Positions 33,701 to 42,725 of a stretch of 56,268 bases of DNA are shown piece by piece. The translations under genes and the position numbers were made by a program. The DNA comes from Emergencia sp. (GTDB lineage: Bacteria > Bacillota > Clostridia > Peptostreptococcales > Anaerovoracaceae): contig JALEOD010000005.1 of assembly GCA_022767345.1 (NCBI GenBank), positions 1 to 56,268 of the forward strand, in the 5' to 3' direction. The stretch's first letter is position 1. Each line of letters opens with the position of its first letter. A model generated the notes under the pieces. The model searched no databases. It was not told the origin of the DNA and was given only the letters and a program-made list of their open reading frames with translations.

Positions 33701-35773
33701 ATGAGCAAATTTGTATATGCGTTTAACGAAGGCTCAAAGGATTTAACGGAGCTTTTGGGTGAGAAGGGGGCTAATCTGTCCGAAATGACCAGAATTGGTC
33801 TGCCGGTACCTTTTGGTTTTACAGTAACGACTCAGGCGTGTCGTCAGTATGCCTTAGATGGCGGTATCATCAGCAAAGATATCTGCCATGAGATCTTTGC
33901 GAAACTGGAAGAACTGGAAGAAGTGACCGGAAAGCAGTTTGGAGACAGGCAGAACCCGCTTTTGGTGGCGGTTCGTCCCAGCGCGGAACATGCTGCTGCA
34001 GTGATGCCGGGTGCTGTCTTAAACCTTGGATTAAACGACGATATCGCAGAATGCCTGAAACAGATTGGAAATTCTGAATTTGTTGATGACTGCCGCAGAA
34101 AGCTGCAGCAGACCTATGAAGAGACAGTAGGGAGTCGAAGGGTTCCTGAGGAGCCGAAAGAGCAGCTGATTGCTGCCATTGCCGCTATATTTTCTGCATG
34201 GAATTCCTCATTGGACGGGGACACTGATGCTGTGGAAGCCGGTGTTTCGGAAGCTGGCATTGCAGTCTGCGTGCAGGCTATGGCCTTTGGAAATCTGGGG
34301 GAAGATTCCTGCGTTGGAATTGCCCATTCCAGAAGTCCGCAGAGTGGTGAAAAGAAGCTTTGCGGGGAGTTCTGGCAGAATACGCAGAGTAAGGCACCTG
34401 TGTCAGACCGAAGTGCTGCGAAACCTCTTGATAAGATGGCGGAGCTTTTTCCTGCTGCTTTTGCGGACCTTGTACGGATTTCGGAAGTATTGGAAAAGTA
34501 TTTTTTGGACATGCAGGATATGGAGTTTGTCGTTACCTGCGGCAAGCTGTGTATGGTGCAGACCGGCACGGCAAAACGAACTTCTGCTGCGGCAGTGAAG
34601 GCGGCGGCGGATATGGCCTGCGAAGGTCTGATTTCCAAGGAAATGGCGGTTCTGCGAGTTGAGCCGGGTAAAGCACCGGAGGCGAGAAGCGCCGGCAGTG
34701 AAGAATTTGAAAAGATTTTATCCTGGGCTGACGAAATCAGAACACTGAAGATCAGAGCCAATTTAGATGAAGCGAAAGATTTGAAAATTGCCGCTGAAAT
34801 GGGGGCTGAGGGAATCGGACTTTGCAGAACGGAGTATATCCTTTTGCGTGAGGAGAATCTGCCGGCTCTCTGCCAGCTGCTGATAGCGGAAAGTGAACCG
34901 CAAAAGAAACTTGCTGCGGAACGTCTTTTTCAATGCCAAAAAAAAGGTTTTAAGGCAGTGTTCAAAGCCATGGAAGATAGACCGGTAGCCATTCGTCTGA
35001 TGGATGCGCCTCTTTCCGCAATTCTGCCACGTGAGGAATCTGCCGCAAAGAAAGTTGCGGCGCAGACAGGGATCTCCATTGACAGAATGAGAGAGGCTTT
35101 TGAACAGTTTCATGAGATGAACCCTATGCTGGGGCATAGAGGCTGCAGGCTGGTGGTTACGTATCCTGAGATTGCGGAAATACAGACGAGAGCCATTATG
35201 GAAGCTGCTATTTGCGTGCAGCAGGAAAACGAAATAGAAATTGTGCCGGAGATTATAGTGCCGCTGATTGGTATTGATAAAGAAATGGAATTTGTCAAGG
35301 ATATCGTAGTCAGAACGGCACAGCGGTGCAGTGAAGAAAGCGGTTGTGCAATCCGTTTTTATGTGGGCACGATGATAGAGGTGCCAAGAGCGGCGCTGGT
35401 TGCGGATAAAGTGGCAAAAGAAGTGGATTTTTTCTCTTTCGGTGCCAGCGATTTAACCCAGATGACCTTTGGATTTTCCAGGGATGATACTGAAGTCATG
35501 ATTGCGGAATATATTCGGAAAGGAATTCTGACAGAAGACCCGTTTCGGACCATCGATCGGGATGGAATCGGCAGTCTGATGGAAACAGCCGTCAAGGCAG
35601 GAAGACAGGCGAAGCCTACCTTAAAAATCGGGCTATGTGGTGAGCACGGGGGCGACCCTGCCAGCATTGCGTTCTGCCATCAGCTTGGGCTGAACTATGT
35701 ATCCTGCAGACCGCAGCTTTTGTTTGCCGCTAGAATTGCAGCGGCGCAGGCGGCAATCAGAGATAAAAAATAG
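33701..35773 (+). CDS. Pyruvate phosphate dikinase homologue lacking the phosphohistidine domain
   Basis: Classical PPDK is about 875 aa: an ATP-grasp domain, a swivelling phosphohistidine domain (TxGGMTSHAAVVARG) and a PEP/pyruvate barrel. This 690-aa protein keeps a degenerate ATP-grasp part (about 1-320; ELLGEKGANLSEMTRIGLPVPFG present, but the usual VRSGAxxSMPGMMDT is reduced to VRPSAEHAAAVMPGAV). It then jumps from AVLRVEPGKAPEA directly to ILSWADEIRTLKIRAN. The whole phosphohistidine domain is absent. The PEP half (about 345-690) keeps MLGHRGCRL, GTMIEVPRAAL and GLCGEHGGDP with the catalytic Cys, but GTNDLTQ has become GASDLTQ. The frame is open throughout. The dikinase reaction should be impossible. 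The position after glyS is where normal ppdK often lies in Clostridia. Confidence 0.9.
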   Translation: MSKFVYAFNEGSKDLTELLGEKGANLSEMTRIGLPVPFGFTVTTQACRQYALDGGIISKDICHEIFAKLEELEEVTGKQFGDRQNPLLVAVRPSAEHAAAVMPGAVLNLGLNDDIAECLKQIGNSEFVDDCRRKLQQTYEETVGSRRVPEEPKEQLIAAIAAIFSAWNSSLDGDTDAVEAGVSEAGIAVCVQAMAFGNLGEDSCVGIAHSRSPQSGEKKLCGEFWQNTQSKAPVSDRSAAKPLDKMAELFPAAFADLVRISEVLEKYFLDMQDMEFVVTCGKLCMVQTGTAKRTSAAAVKAAADMACEGLISKEMAVLRVEPGKAPEARSAGSEEFEKILSWADEIRTLKIRANLDEAKDLKIAAEMGAEGIGLCRTEYILLREENLPALCQLLIAESEPQKKLAAERLFQCQKKGFKAVFKAMEDRPVAIRLMDAPLSAILPREESAAKKVAAQTGISIDRMREAFEQFHEMNPMLGHRGCRLVVTYPEIAEIQTRAIMEAAICVQQENEIEIVPEIIVPLIGIDKEMEFVKDIVVRTAQRCSEESGCAIRFYVGTMIEVPRAALVADKVAKEVDFFSFGASDLTQMTFGFSRDDTEVMIAEYIRKGILTEDPFRTIDRDGIGSLMETAVKAGRQAKPTLKIGLCGEHGGDPASIAFCHQLGLNYVSCRPQLLFAARIAAAQAAIRDKK

Positions 35774-35785
35774 CAAGGTAATAGG

Positions 35786-35821
35786 CAGACCTCCTGTGGA
35801 TTTTGCAGAGAGGTCTGTTTT
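35786..35821 (+). terminator. Terminator after the PPDK homologue
   Basis: CAGACCTC (35786-35793) pairs with GAGGTCTG (35810-35817), followed by TTTTG. The T-run is short. Confidence 0.7.
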
Positions 35822-35907
35822 GTAAAGAATGATTCAGGGATTAAGGATAACTCTATAAGGATAATTCTGGAAATTGATAATTTTTTGTCAAAATTTCCGA
35901 AAGAGTA

Positions 35908-35936
35908 TTTACATTGGTACGAAAATATTATATAAT
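35908..35936 (+). promoter_or_regulatory. Sigma-A promoter of the small export protein gene
   Basis: TTTACA (35908-35913), 17 nt, TATAAT (35931-35936), 29 nt before the ATG at 35966. Confidence 0.78.
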
Positions 35937-35965
35937 TAAGTAAAGTAGGAGTAATTGAGATTCAA

Positions 35966-36442
35966 ATGATGAGTTTTTGGGGAACACATACCGGCAATTT
36001 AATAATGACAATGCTGATTTCCATGGTTCCCGTTCTCGAACTGCGAGGAGCAATTCCCGCAGGCGTAGCAGCGGGACTTTCTGTAAAAGAAGCCCTTGCC
36101 GTTTCGATTATAGGGAATCTGCTGCCGGTGCCGATTATTATTCTCTTTGTCAGAAAAGTTTTTGACTGGATGAGGAAAAAGAGCGTGCGGCTGGATCATC
36201 TTGTGTGTCGCTTTGAGGAAAAGGCAAAGAAACAGTCTGTCATGATTGATAAATACGAGTGGCTGGGCCTGGTTCTTTTAGTAGCAGTACCTCTTCCGGG
36301 TACAGGAGCATGGACCGGCGCACTGGTAGCGGCGATGCTGAATATGCGGCTGAAACGAGCGCTTCCAGCCATTTTCATCGGCGTAGTCATCGCTGGGATT
36401 GTTGTCTCTTATATCACATACGGTGCAAGTATGCTGATTTAA
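35966..36442 (+). CDS. Small multidrug-export family membrane protein (COG2426)
   Basis: This 158-aa membrane protein belongs to the family annotated 'putative small multi-drug export'. Two hydrophobic halves flank a charged loop at about 68-95. Family signatures are MVPVLELRGAIPAGVAAG (about 20-37), NLLPVPIIILF and VPLPGTGAWTGALVAA (about 110-125). Actual transport of drugs is not well established for this family. Two adjacent ATG codons (35966, 35969) are possible starts. Confidence 0.86.
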   Translation: MMSFWGTHTGNLIMTMLISMVPVLELRGAIPAGVAAGLSVKEALAVSIIGNLLPVPIIILFVRKVFDWMRKKSVRLDHLVCRFEEKAKKQSVMIDKYEWLGLVLLVAVPLPGTGAWTGALVAAMLNMRLKRALPAIFIGVVIAGIVVSYITYGASMLI

Positions 36443-36493
36443 GAAATAGAAAGAGAACGTTTTAGCAAGAAAGAAAATCAAGAGGAGGTAAGG

Positions 36494-36952
36494 TTGTTGA
36501 CGATTTTAGGATTGACTGTCAGCATGTCGGTATTCTGGCTTGCTGCGACGATTGTTTTCGTTGTAGTAGAGGGATTGACGATGGGACTGACTACTATCTG
36601 GTTTGCCGGCGGCGCGGTGATTGCACTTGCTGCTTCACTTTTAGGCGCAGGCATTGCAGTGCAGGTAGTGCTTTTCTTTGTCATATCTGTTGTTCTGCTG
36701 ATTTCTACGAGGAAGCTCTTCGTCAAAAAATTGCAGACCGGCGCAGAGAAGACCAATGTGGATGCACTGGTTGGGAAGGAGGCTGTTGTCATTTCAGCGG
36801 TTAAGCCTTTTGAGCCGGGTATTATCAAGCTTTCCGGTCAGGAATGGACGGCAGTCAGCGAGAACAGCGAGGAGTCACTGGCTGAAGGGAGCAAAGTTAA
36901 AGTGATTAGGATAGAAGGGGTCAAAGCAGTTGTAGCCCCTTGGATTCAGTAA
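36494..36952 (+). CDS. NfeD-like membrane protein
   Basis: NfeD short-form proteins pair with stomatin-like SPFH proteins in membrane microdomains. The 152-aa protein has three membrane helices (about 8-85) and a C-terminal OB-fold (about 95-152; VDALVGKEAVVISAVKPFEPG, then VKVIRIEGVKAVVAP). The start is TTG at 36494 or 36497 behind AGGAGGT. The SPFH gene follows 10 nt later, the conserved partner. Confidence 0.9.
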   Translation: MLTILGLTVSMSVFWLAATIVFVVVEGLTMGLTTIWFAGGAVIALAASLLGAGIAVQVVLFFVISVVLLISTRKLFVKKLQTGAEKTNVDALVGKEAVVISAVKPFEPGIIKLSGQEWTAVSENSEESLAEGSKVKVIRIEGVKAVVAPWIQ

Positions 36953-36962
36953 GGAGATTAAT

Positions 36963-37898
36963 ATGGAAGCTATTATTAATGTAATCATTATCGCAATCGT
37001 GGTTATCATTCTGATTTCTCTGGTTGTAACCAATATCAGAATCGTACCGCAGGCAAGAGCCTACGTTATTGAAAGACTGGGAGCATATAAAGGAACCTGG
37101 CAGGTGGGACTTCACTTCAAAGTTCCTCTCATCGATAAAATTTCCAGGAAAGTATCGCTGAAGGAAAAAGTCATCGACTTCCCGCCGCAGCCGGTAATTA
37201 CCAAGGATAATGTAACCATGGAAATTGACACAGTAGTGTATTTCCAGATTACTGATCCGAAACTCTATACTTACGGCGTAGAAAGTCCAATGGACGCTAT
37301 CGAAAATCTGACAGCAACCACCCTCAGAAATATCATCGGTGAACTGGAACTGGACGAGTCCCTGACAAGCCGTGAACATATCAACACCAAAATCAGAATG
37401 GTGCTGGATGAGGCAACTGACCCATGGGGCATTAAAATCAACCGTGTGGAAGTAAAGAACATTACACCGCCGAGAGACATTCAGATGGCCATGGAAAAAC
37501 AGATGCGTGCAGAACGTGAAAGAAGAGAAGCGATTCTCAGAGCTGAAGGTGAAAAGAAATCCGCAGTGCTGATTGCGGAAGGTAACAAAGAAGCAATGAT
37601 TCTGGAAGCCCAGGCGAGCAAGGAATCTAAGATTCTGGAAGCTGAAGCAAAGAGAGAAGCTGCAATCAGAGAAGCAGAAGGTCAGGCAGAAGCAATCAGA
37701 ATGGTACAGCAGGCTACTGCTGATGGTATCAAGATGCTGGTTGAATCTCAGCCAAATAAGGAAGTTATTGCTCTGCAGAGCTTAAATTCCTTTGAAAAGG
37801 CAGCTGACGGTCAGGCAACCAAGATTATTATTCCATCCGAGATTTCCGGTCTTGCAGGTCTTGCAACCTCTCTGAAGGAACTGATAAAAGAAGACTAA
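36963..37898 (+). CDS. SPFH/stomatin-like protein (QmcA/paraslipin type)
   Basis: This 311-aa protein has an N-terminal membrane anchor (about 4-25), a band 7/SPFH domain (about 27-195; RAYVIERLGAYKGTWQVGLHFKVP in parts, then PQPVITKDNVTMEIDTVVYFQ) and a long Ala/Glu-rich coiled coil (about 175-260). It forms oligomeric membrane scaffolds in functional microdomains, and partners with the NfeD protein encoded upstream. A GC-rich terminator follows at 37912. Confidence 0.94.
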   Translation: MEAIINVIIIAIVVIILISLVVTNIRIVPQARAYVIERLGAYKGTWQVGLHFKVPLIDKISRKVSLKEKVIDFPPQPVITKDNVTMEIDTVVYFQITDPKLYTYGVESPMDAIENLTATTLRNIIGELELDESLTSREHINTKIRMVLDEATDPWGIKINRVEVKNITPPRDIQMAMEKQMRAERERREAILRAEGEKKSAVLIAEGNKEAMILEAQASKESKILEAEAKREAAIREAEGQAEAIRMVQQATADGIKMLVESQPNKEVIALQSLNSFEKAADGQATKIIIPSEISGLAGLATSLKELIKED

Positions 37899-37911
37899 GT
37901 TTACAATTGGC

Positions 37912-37946
37912 GCCGGCAGTAACGGTACTTTACCGTTACTGCCGGC
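37912..37946 (+). terminator. Terminator after the SPFH gene
   Basis: GCCGGCAGTAACGG (37912-37925) pairs perfectly with CCGTTACTGCCGGC (37933-37946). The following T-run is broken (ATTTGTTTGTTT). Confidence 0.85.
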
Positions 37947-37991
37947 ATTTGTTTGTTTAGAAAATATAGGGATACAAGGCTAGGCGGTATA

Positions 37992-38048
37992 GCACGCCAT
38001 ACACAAACCCTAATTTTGCATGCATGGCGCTGCCATGGTATGGCGTGC
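37992..38048. repeat. Short inverted-word cluster (GCCAT)
   Basis: GCACGCCATAC (37992-38002) is the exact inverse complement of GTATGGCGTGC (38038-38048). Between them ATGGC (38024) and GCCAT (38032) give the order +, -, +, -. It resembles the larger arrays in alternation but not in spacing. It lies upstream of the HyuA-like gene. Confidence 0.5.
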
Positions 38049-38143
38049 CCAAATATTATACCAATTTTTCTGTTAGTTGTGCGTGCAGCGAACCTATCGA
38101 TGTGTTACAATGAAGGCAAAATAAAAGAAAGAAGGACCTTGCC

Positions 38144-40153
38144 ATGATCGGAATTGGAATTGATACTGGGGGAACCTGCACCGATGCAGTGGTATTCGAT
38201 ACAAAGAGTCACCAGGTGCTTTCTCAGAGTAAAACACTGACAACGAGACAGGATTTAAAAGTTGGTATTTTAAAGGCGCTGAAAGGACTATCGAAAGAAG
38301 CTGTGTCTAAGGCGCAGTATATTTCTTTGTCTACAACTTTGGCGACCAATGCTTGTGTAGAACATAAGGGAGGCAGAGCGAAACTGGTGTTCATCGGCGT
38401 TAATCCGGCGCAGATTGAAAAGACGAGAGAGGCTTATGGACTGCCGCCTCTTTCTGAAATATATTTTATGGCAGGAGACGCGAAGAAGGATGACAGCCCG
38501 GAAAACACACCGGACTGGAAAAAGCTGAAAGCAGATTTGCAGAGTCAGTTTGCGGACTATGATAGTGCAGCTATCGTGCAGGTCAATCCTAAATACGATG
38601 ATGGAGCCTATGAGATAGAAGCAGCACGTATCATCAGTGAAAGTTTGAAAATTCCTTGTGTCAGAGGATTTGAACTTTATCAGGAACTGAATGTACTGCG
38701 GAGAGGGGCGACAGCACTGCTCAATGCAAGACTGCTTCCGGTCATGGAGGAGTTCTTTGCGTCCATTGATGCGTCCCTTTCCGAGATGGGGCTCGATTTG
38801 CCTATCGTCATCGTCAGAAGCGACGGCACTATTATGAGTAAAGATTTTGCGGCGGAGAGACCGGTAGAAACTCTGCTATGCGGTCCTGCGGCAAGTATTA
38901 TCGGCGCCATGGAGCTTTCCAGTTATGAGGACGCATTGATTGTGGACATCGGCGGAACGACCAGCGATGTGGCATTTGTGAAAGAAGGCGTGCCGGTATC
39001 TACCGACGCAGGCATTGCCATTGGCGAGTGGAAGACCATGGTGAAAGGTGTTTCTATCGATACCTTTGCTCTTGGCGGAGACAGCGCTGTGAAATACAAG
39101 GGCAGGCAGCTTTACCTGGAAAAGCGCCGATATATTCCGCTCTGCATGCTGGCAAGTCAGTATCCGGAAGTGGTGAAAAAGCTGAAAACTCTGGTACATA
39201 TGGATCAGCCTTTCAGCTATCCGGCTCATGAATTTTTCCTGCTGATGGTAATGCCGGAGAATTTGAATCGGTATACCATAGCGGAGCAGCGCTTGATCAA
39301 AGCCTTGAAAGGCGGCCCGCTGATTTTTAAAGATGCTGCAGAGGCTGCCAGAATAAGTCCCCATGTGCTAAACATGAAGCGTCTTGAAGATGAGGGGGTG
39401 GTGATGCGCGCAGGCATGACACCGACCGACGCAATGCACGTCTTCGGCGACTATACGGAATTTGACTGTGACGCCAGCAGACTTTCCGCAGCTTACCTTT
39501 CAGCTGTAACTAAATTGCCTGCTGAGACGGTGTGCAGGGAAATTTATCATCTGACAAAGTCCAGACTGTACAGCAATCTGGTGCGGATTTTGATGAAATA
39601 TAAGACGGGAAAAGACTTGACGGAAGAAGAAACCGAGCAGCTGGAAAAGCTGACGACTATGGTCTTTGCAGACTGGACAGAAGGCAATGGGGCCTGCCTG
39701 GTTCCATCCTTTGCGACACCGCTGAAACTCATCGGAATCGGCGCGCCGACGAAGATTTTTATGGAAGATGTGGCCAAACTTCTTGGCACTGAGGCGGATT
39801 TTCCTGAAGCTGGTAAGGTAGCAAACGCTATAGGCGCAGCCATGGGAAATATCAGCACGGAAAGTACCATCACCATTGAGCCATACAAGGGAATCAAGAG
39901 CTCCTATTTAACCTATGTGATTACCGGCGGAGAGAAGACTTTCTCCATTCCTGAGTACAGAGAAGCAGTGGAAGAGGCAAAGAAGCTGGCGAGAGAAGCT
40001 GCAGTGAAGAGAGCACGGCAGCAGGGTGCTTTAGGCGCCATCGAAGTGGAGGTCACCGTCAAGGAAAATACTTATCAGAGAAACAAATATGCTCACCCGG
40101 AGCTTTTGGACACCAAAGTCATTGCAAGAGCTGTAGTGAAGGACGTTCTATAG
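38144..40153 (+). CDS. Hydantoinase/oxoprolinase (HyuA-like) family protein
   Basis: The 669-aa protein belongs to the ATP-dependent hydantoinase A / oxoprolinase / acetone carboxylase beta group with an actin-like ATPase core. GIDTGGTCTDAVVFD is at residues 4-18. The N-terminal domain has LSTTLATNACVEHKGG. The second phosphate loop VDIGGTTSDVAFVKEG is at about 267-282. A HyuB-type partner is normally encoded next to such genes and is absent here, so it may act alone or with a distant subunit. RBS AGAAAGAAGG. It is convergent with trmO, with repeat array 3 between them. The substrate is unknown. Confidence 0.88.
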   Translation: MIGIGIDTGGTCTDAVVFDTKSHQVLSQSKTLTTRQDLKVGILKALKGLSKEAVSKAQYISLSTTLATNACVEHKGGRAKLVFIGVNPAQIEKTREAYGLPPLSEIYFMAGDAKKDDSPENTPDWKKLKADLQSQFADYDSAAIVQVNPKYDDGAYEIEAARIISESLKIPCVRGFELYQELNVLRRGATALLNARLLPVMEEFFASIDASLSEMGLDLPIVIVRSDGTIMSKDFAAERPVETLLCGPAASIIGAMELSSYEDALIVDIGGTTSDVAFVKEGVPVSTDAGIAIGEWKTMVKGVSIDTFALGGDSAVKYKGRQLYLEKRRYIPLCMLASQYPEVVKKLKTLVHMDQPFSYPAHEFFLLMVMPENLNRYTIAEQRLIKALKGGPLIFKDAAEAARISPHVLNMKRLEDEGVVMRAGMTPTDAMHVFGDYTEFDCDASRLSAAYLSAVTKLPAETVCREIYHLTKSRLYSNLVRILMKYKTGKDLTEEETEQLEKLTTMVFADWTEGNGACLVPSFATPLKLIGIGAPTKIFMEDVAKLLGTEADFPEAGKVANAIGAAMGNISTESTITIEPYKGIKSSYLTYVITGGEKTFSIPEYREAVEEAKKLAREAAVKRARQQGALGAIEVEVTVKENTYQRNKYAHPELLDTKVIARAVVKDVL

Positions 40154-40190
40154 TGAGATATTGTGGGATTGTAGTACCCGGCTTTCTTGC

Positions 40191-40527
40191 TGCACCATTT
40201 TCCTCGAAAATGGACAGAATGGTGCACTTTTTAAAAGAAGAGAAGTAACATCTGCACCATATACAGCGAAATAAGGAGCTATGGTGCAGATTTTTTTTAT
40301 GAAATTTAAAATAAATGGATTTGCTGGAAGGGAATGAGAAATAATGGAAAACTTTGCTTCCATTTTATGCAAACTACTTCCAGAAACATAGAAACTTATG
40401 ACAATTTTTTTGTATTTTCAGTATCTGCACGCACCATTACCCTTGTTTTTGGGACTATTTGGTGCAGAATTCAGATTTGCAGCAACATGAAATGCACCAT
40501 TATCCCATTTTTTTCTCAAAATGGTGC
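40191..40527. repeat. Alternating inverted-word array 3 (word GCACCAT)
   Basis: Eight copies of GCACCAT alternate: + 40192, - 40219, + 40254, - 40281, + 40431, - 40459 (TTGGTGC), + 40494, - 40521. The gaps within the four pairs are 20, 20, 21 and 20 nt. Three pairs are TG-extended to an 8-mer (TGCACCAT) on at least one side. A separate hairpin, ATAATGGAA...TTCCATTTTAT, lies in the long central gap (about 40342-40369). The array fills the space between the convergent HyuA-like and trmO genes, and no reading frame there has a plausible start. Confidence 0.85.
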
Positions 40528-40560
40528 GCATTCAATCTTCAAGGGCTTCATGGGTTTGCT

Positions 40561-41259
40561 CTAATTGTGCTGAAACCGGCAGATTTCTATTACAGTCAGG
40601 ATATCATCCTCTACCTGAAAACGCACATCAAAGCCTGCGAAGCGGATACCGTAAATCCGCTGGCTGTCATTTTGGTAAGATGGCCGCGGATCTTGGGAGA
40701 GAACCTCTAAAAGTCCTTTTTGCAAAGGGGCTGGAATCACAGAAAGGAGCTGCGGTGGAAAATCAACTTTCAGCCGGTAGTCCTTGGTCTCTTCCTGAAA
40801 TCCGCAGACGGCATCAGGATGGCAGTCTGTGGAAATATATGGTTTTATGTCATAAATCGGTGTACCGTTCATTAAATCAGCGCCGGAGACGATGATGACA
40901 GGTCCCAGTTTTGAATCCTGCCGGATTTCTTTGATACGGACTGAAGAAAGTGCAAGTCCGTTGGGTCTGAAGGAAGAGCGGGTCGCAAAGACACCGACTT
41001 TTTTGTTGCCTCCAAGACGGGGCGGCCGCACTGTAGGCGACCAGTTCTTTTCGGTAATCCGGGGATTTTCTGAAAATCCCCAGATGAGCCAGAGATAGGA
41101 AAAGCCTGTAAGGCCGCGAAGGGCATCCATATTTCGAAATGGCTTTTCGAAGACAATTCTCGCTTCTATGTCCTCAGCAAGTCCGCTCTGACGGGGAATG
41201 CCGAACTTATCAGGAAATATGCTCTCAATGTGGGCGACAGGTGAAATCTGTAGATTCAT
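40561..41259 (-). CDS. trmO: tRNA (N6-threonylcarbamoyladenosine37-N6)-methyltransferase TrmO
   Basis: TrmO (TsaA) methylates t6A37 to m6t6A in tRNA-Thr. The 232-aa protein has the beta-barrel signature: PVAHIESIFPDKFGIPRQSGL, GLTGFSYLWLIWGFSEN, then RPPRLGGNKKVGVFATRSSFRPN (in parts) and GADLMNGTPIYDIKPYI. The start directly follows the malic enzyme stop, so the two form an operon. Together with mtaB it gives two t6A37-modifying enzymes in this window. Confidence 0.95.
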   Translation of the reverse strand: MNLQISPVAHIESIFPDKFGIPRQSGLAEDIEARIVFEKPFRNMDALRGLTGFSYLWLIWGFSENPRITEKNWSPTVRPPRLGGNKKVGVFATRSSFRPNGLALSSVRIKEIRQDSKLGPVIIVSGADLMNGTPIYDIKPYISTDCHPDAVCGFQEETKDYRLKVDFPPQLLSVIPAPLQKGLLEVLSQDPRPSYQNDSQRIYGIRFAGFDVRFQVEDDILTVIEICRFQHN

Positions 41260-42414
41260 TTATCTGTCTTCCCAAGCTTTTTTTACTGCGGCAGCCAAAG
41301 CATCTGCGGCGGTCTTGTTAAATACAGTCGGCAGAATATTTTCAGCGCAGAGTTCATCTGCAGGAATGCTGTCAGCCAGTGCATAGACTGCGGCAATCAG
41401 CATTTCTTCTGTGATGGTAGTTGCTTTTGCGTCGAGAGCGCCGCGGAACAGGGACGGGAATACCAAAACGTTGTTAATCTGATTCGGATAATCGGAACGG
41501 CCTGTGCCGACTACTGTAGCGCCGGCTGCTTTTGCGTCGTCAGGAGAAATTTCCGGAACCGGGTTTGCCATAGCGAAGATAATTGGATCTTCTGCCATGG
41601 TTTTTACCATTTCGACGGAAAGAACGCCAGGAGCGGAAACACCGATAAATACGTCAGCACCTGCAACAGCTTCTGCCAGACCCCCTTCTATATTATCTGG
41701 GTTGGTGAAAGCAAGCAGTTCTTTCTTGGCAGGGCTCAGATTTCTGTGGGCGGAGACGATGCCTTTGCTGTCACAGATTAAAATGTGGTGGCAGCCCAGG
41801 TTATATGCCATCTGAGAGATAGCGCTTCCCGCGGCACCGGCACCGTTGATAACGATTTTGCAATCTTCCATAGCGCGGTCTGTGATACGCAGGGCGTTAA
41901 TCAGCGCAGCGCAGGTAACGATAGCTGTACCGTGCTGGTCATCATGGAATACCGGGATGTTCAGCTCTTTTTTTAGACGTCTTTCCACCTCAAAGCAGGC
42001 AGGGGCGGCGATGTCCTCCAGGTTGATGCCGCCAAAACCCGGCGCGATATTTTTTACAGTTGCAATGATTTCTTCAGGGTCCTGTGACGCAAGGCAGATA
42101 GGGAATGCGTCGATTCCCGCAAAGTGTTTAAAGAGAATGGCTTTTCCTTCCATCACCGGCATGCCGGCAAGAGCTCCGATGTTGCCGAGACCTAAGATAG
42201 CCGAGCCATCGGTTACAATAGCCACCAGTCGGTCTCTCGATGTGTATTTTGAAGCAGCAGTCGGGTCGTCTTTGATAGCCAGGCAGGGCGCGGCAACCCC
42301 CGGCGTGTAGTAAACCGCCAAATCTTCGGCGTCTTTTAGTTCCACGCGGGAAGTGATATCAATTTTGCCGCTGGCTTTCTCGTGACGTTCCAGTGCCAGT
42401 TTTCCGTAATCCAT
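41260..42414 (-). CDS. NAD(P)-dependent malic enzyme
   Basis: Oxidative decarboxylation of malate to pyruvate. At 384 aa it is the short bacterial form without a phosphotransacetylase domain. SRVELKDAEDLAVYYTPGVAAPC at the N-terminus, DGSAILGLGNIGALAGMPVMEGK (about 70-92), VFHDDQHGTAIV (about 155-166) with the metal-binding DD, and the Rossmann motif INGAGAAGSAIS (about 190-201) are all typical. It lies upstream of trmO and has its own sigma-A promoter. Cofactor preference cannot be judged. Confidence 0.95.
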   Translation of the reverse strand: MDYGKLALERHEKASGKIDITSRVELKDAEDLAVYYTPGVAAPCLAIKDDPTAASKYTSRDRLVAIVTDGSAILGLGNIGALAGMPVMEGKAILFKHFAGIDAFPICLASQDPEEIIATVKNIAPGFGGINLEDIAAPACFEVERRLKKELNIPVFHDDQHGTAIVTCAALINALRITDRAMEDCKIVINGAGAAGSAISQMAYNLGCHHILICDSKGIVSAHRNLSPAKKELLAFTNPDNIEGGLAEAVAGADVFIGVSAPGVLSVEMVKTMAEDPIIFAMANPVPEISPDDAKAAGATVVGTGRSDYPNQINNVLVFPSLFRGALDAKATTITEEMLIAAVYALADSIPADELCAENILPTVFNKTAADALAAAVKKAWEDR

Positions 42415-42459
42415 GTAAATCAGTCCTTTCAGTGTGTATATTTATTCTTTGGCGTTACC

Positions 42460-42488
42460 AGTATACAACAAACGAGGGAACAAATCAA
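42460..42488 (-). promoter_or_regulatory. Sigma-A promoter of malic enzyme-trmO
   Basis: On the minus strand, TTGATT (42488-42483), 17 nt, TATACT (42465-42460), 46 nt before the malic enzyme start. Confidence 0.72.
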
Positions 42489-42529
42489 ACACCGCAGGAA
42501 TATTTTTTCAGTTTTCAATGGAAAAAATA

Positions 42530-42558
42530 TTTGGAAATACTGGGTTTCATGCTATAAT
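42530..42558 (+). promoter_or_regulatory. Probable sigma-A promoter of the DUF1653 gene
   Basis: TTTGGA (42530-42535), 17 nt, TATAAT (42553-42558). The leader to the gene start is about 160 nt. It contains a hydrophobic frame (FLFIIVGIVVQIFGEY, about 42640-42690) that has no start codon and a stop just upstream, possibly a decayed small membrane protein. Confidence 0.6.
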
Positions 42559-42725
42559 AAATCGGAGATTTTAATCAAGTGGAAGAAAGGAAGTTACAAG
42601 CGGACTGATGGTACAGGAATTACATCCGATGGTCTTGCCGATGGTTTCTGTTTATTATAGTCGGTATTGTAGTGCAGATTTTCGGAGAATATATACAGCC
42701 CTCCGCACAGAAAGGAGTTTGAGTA

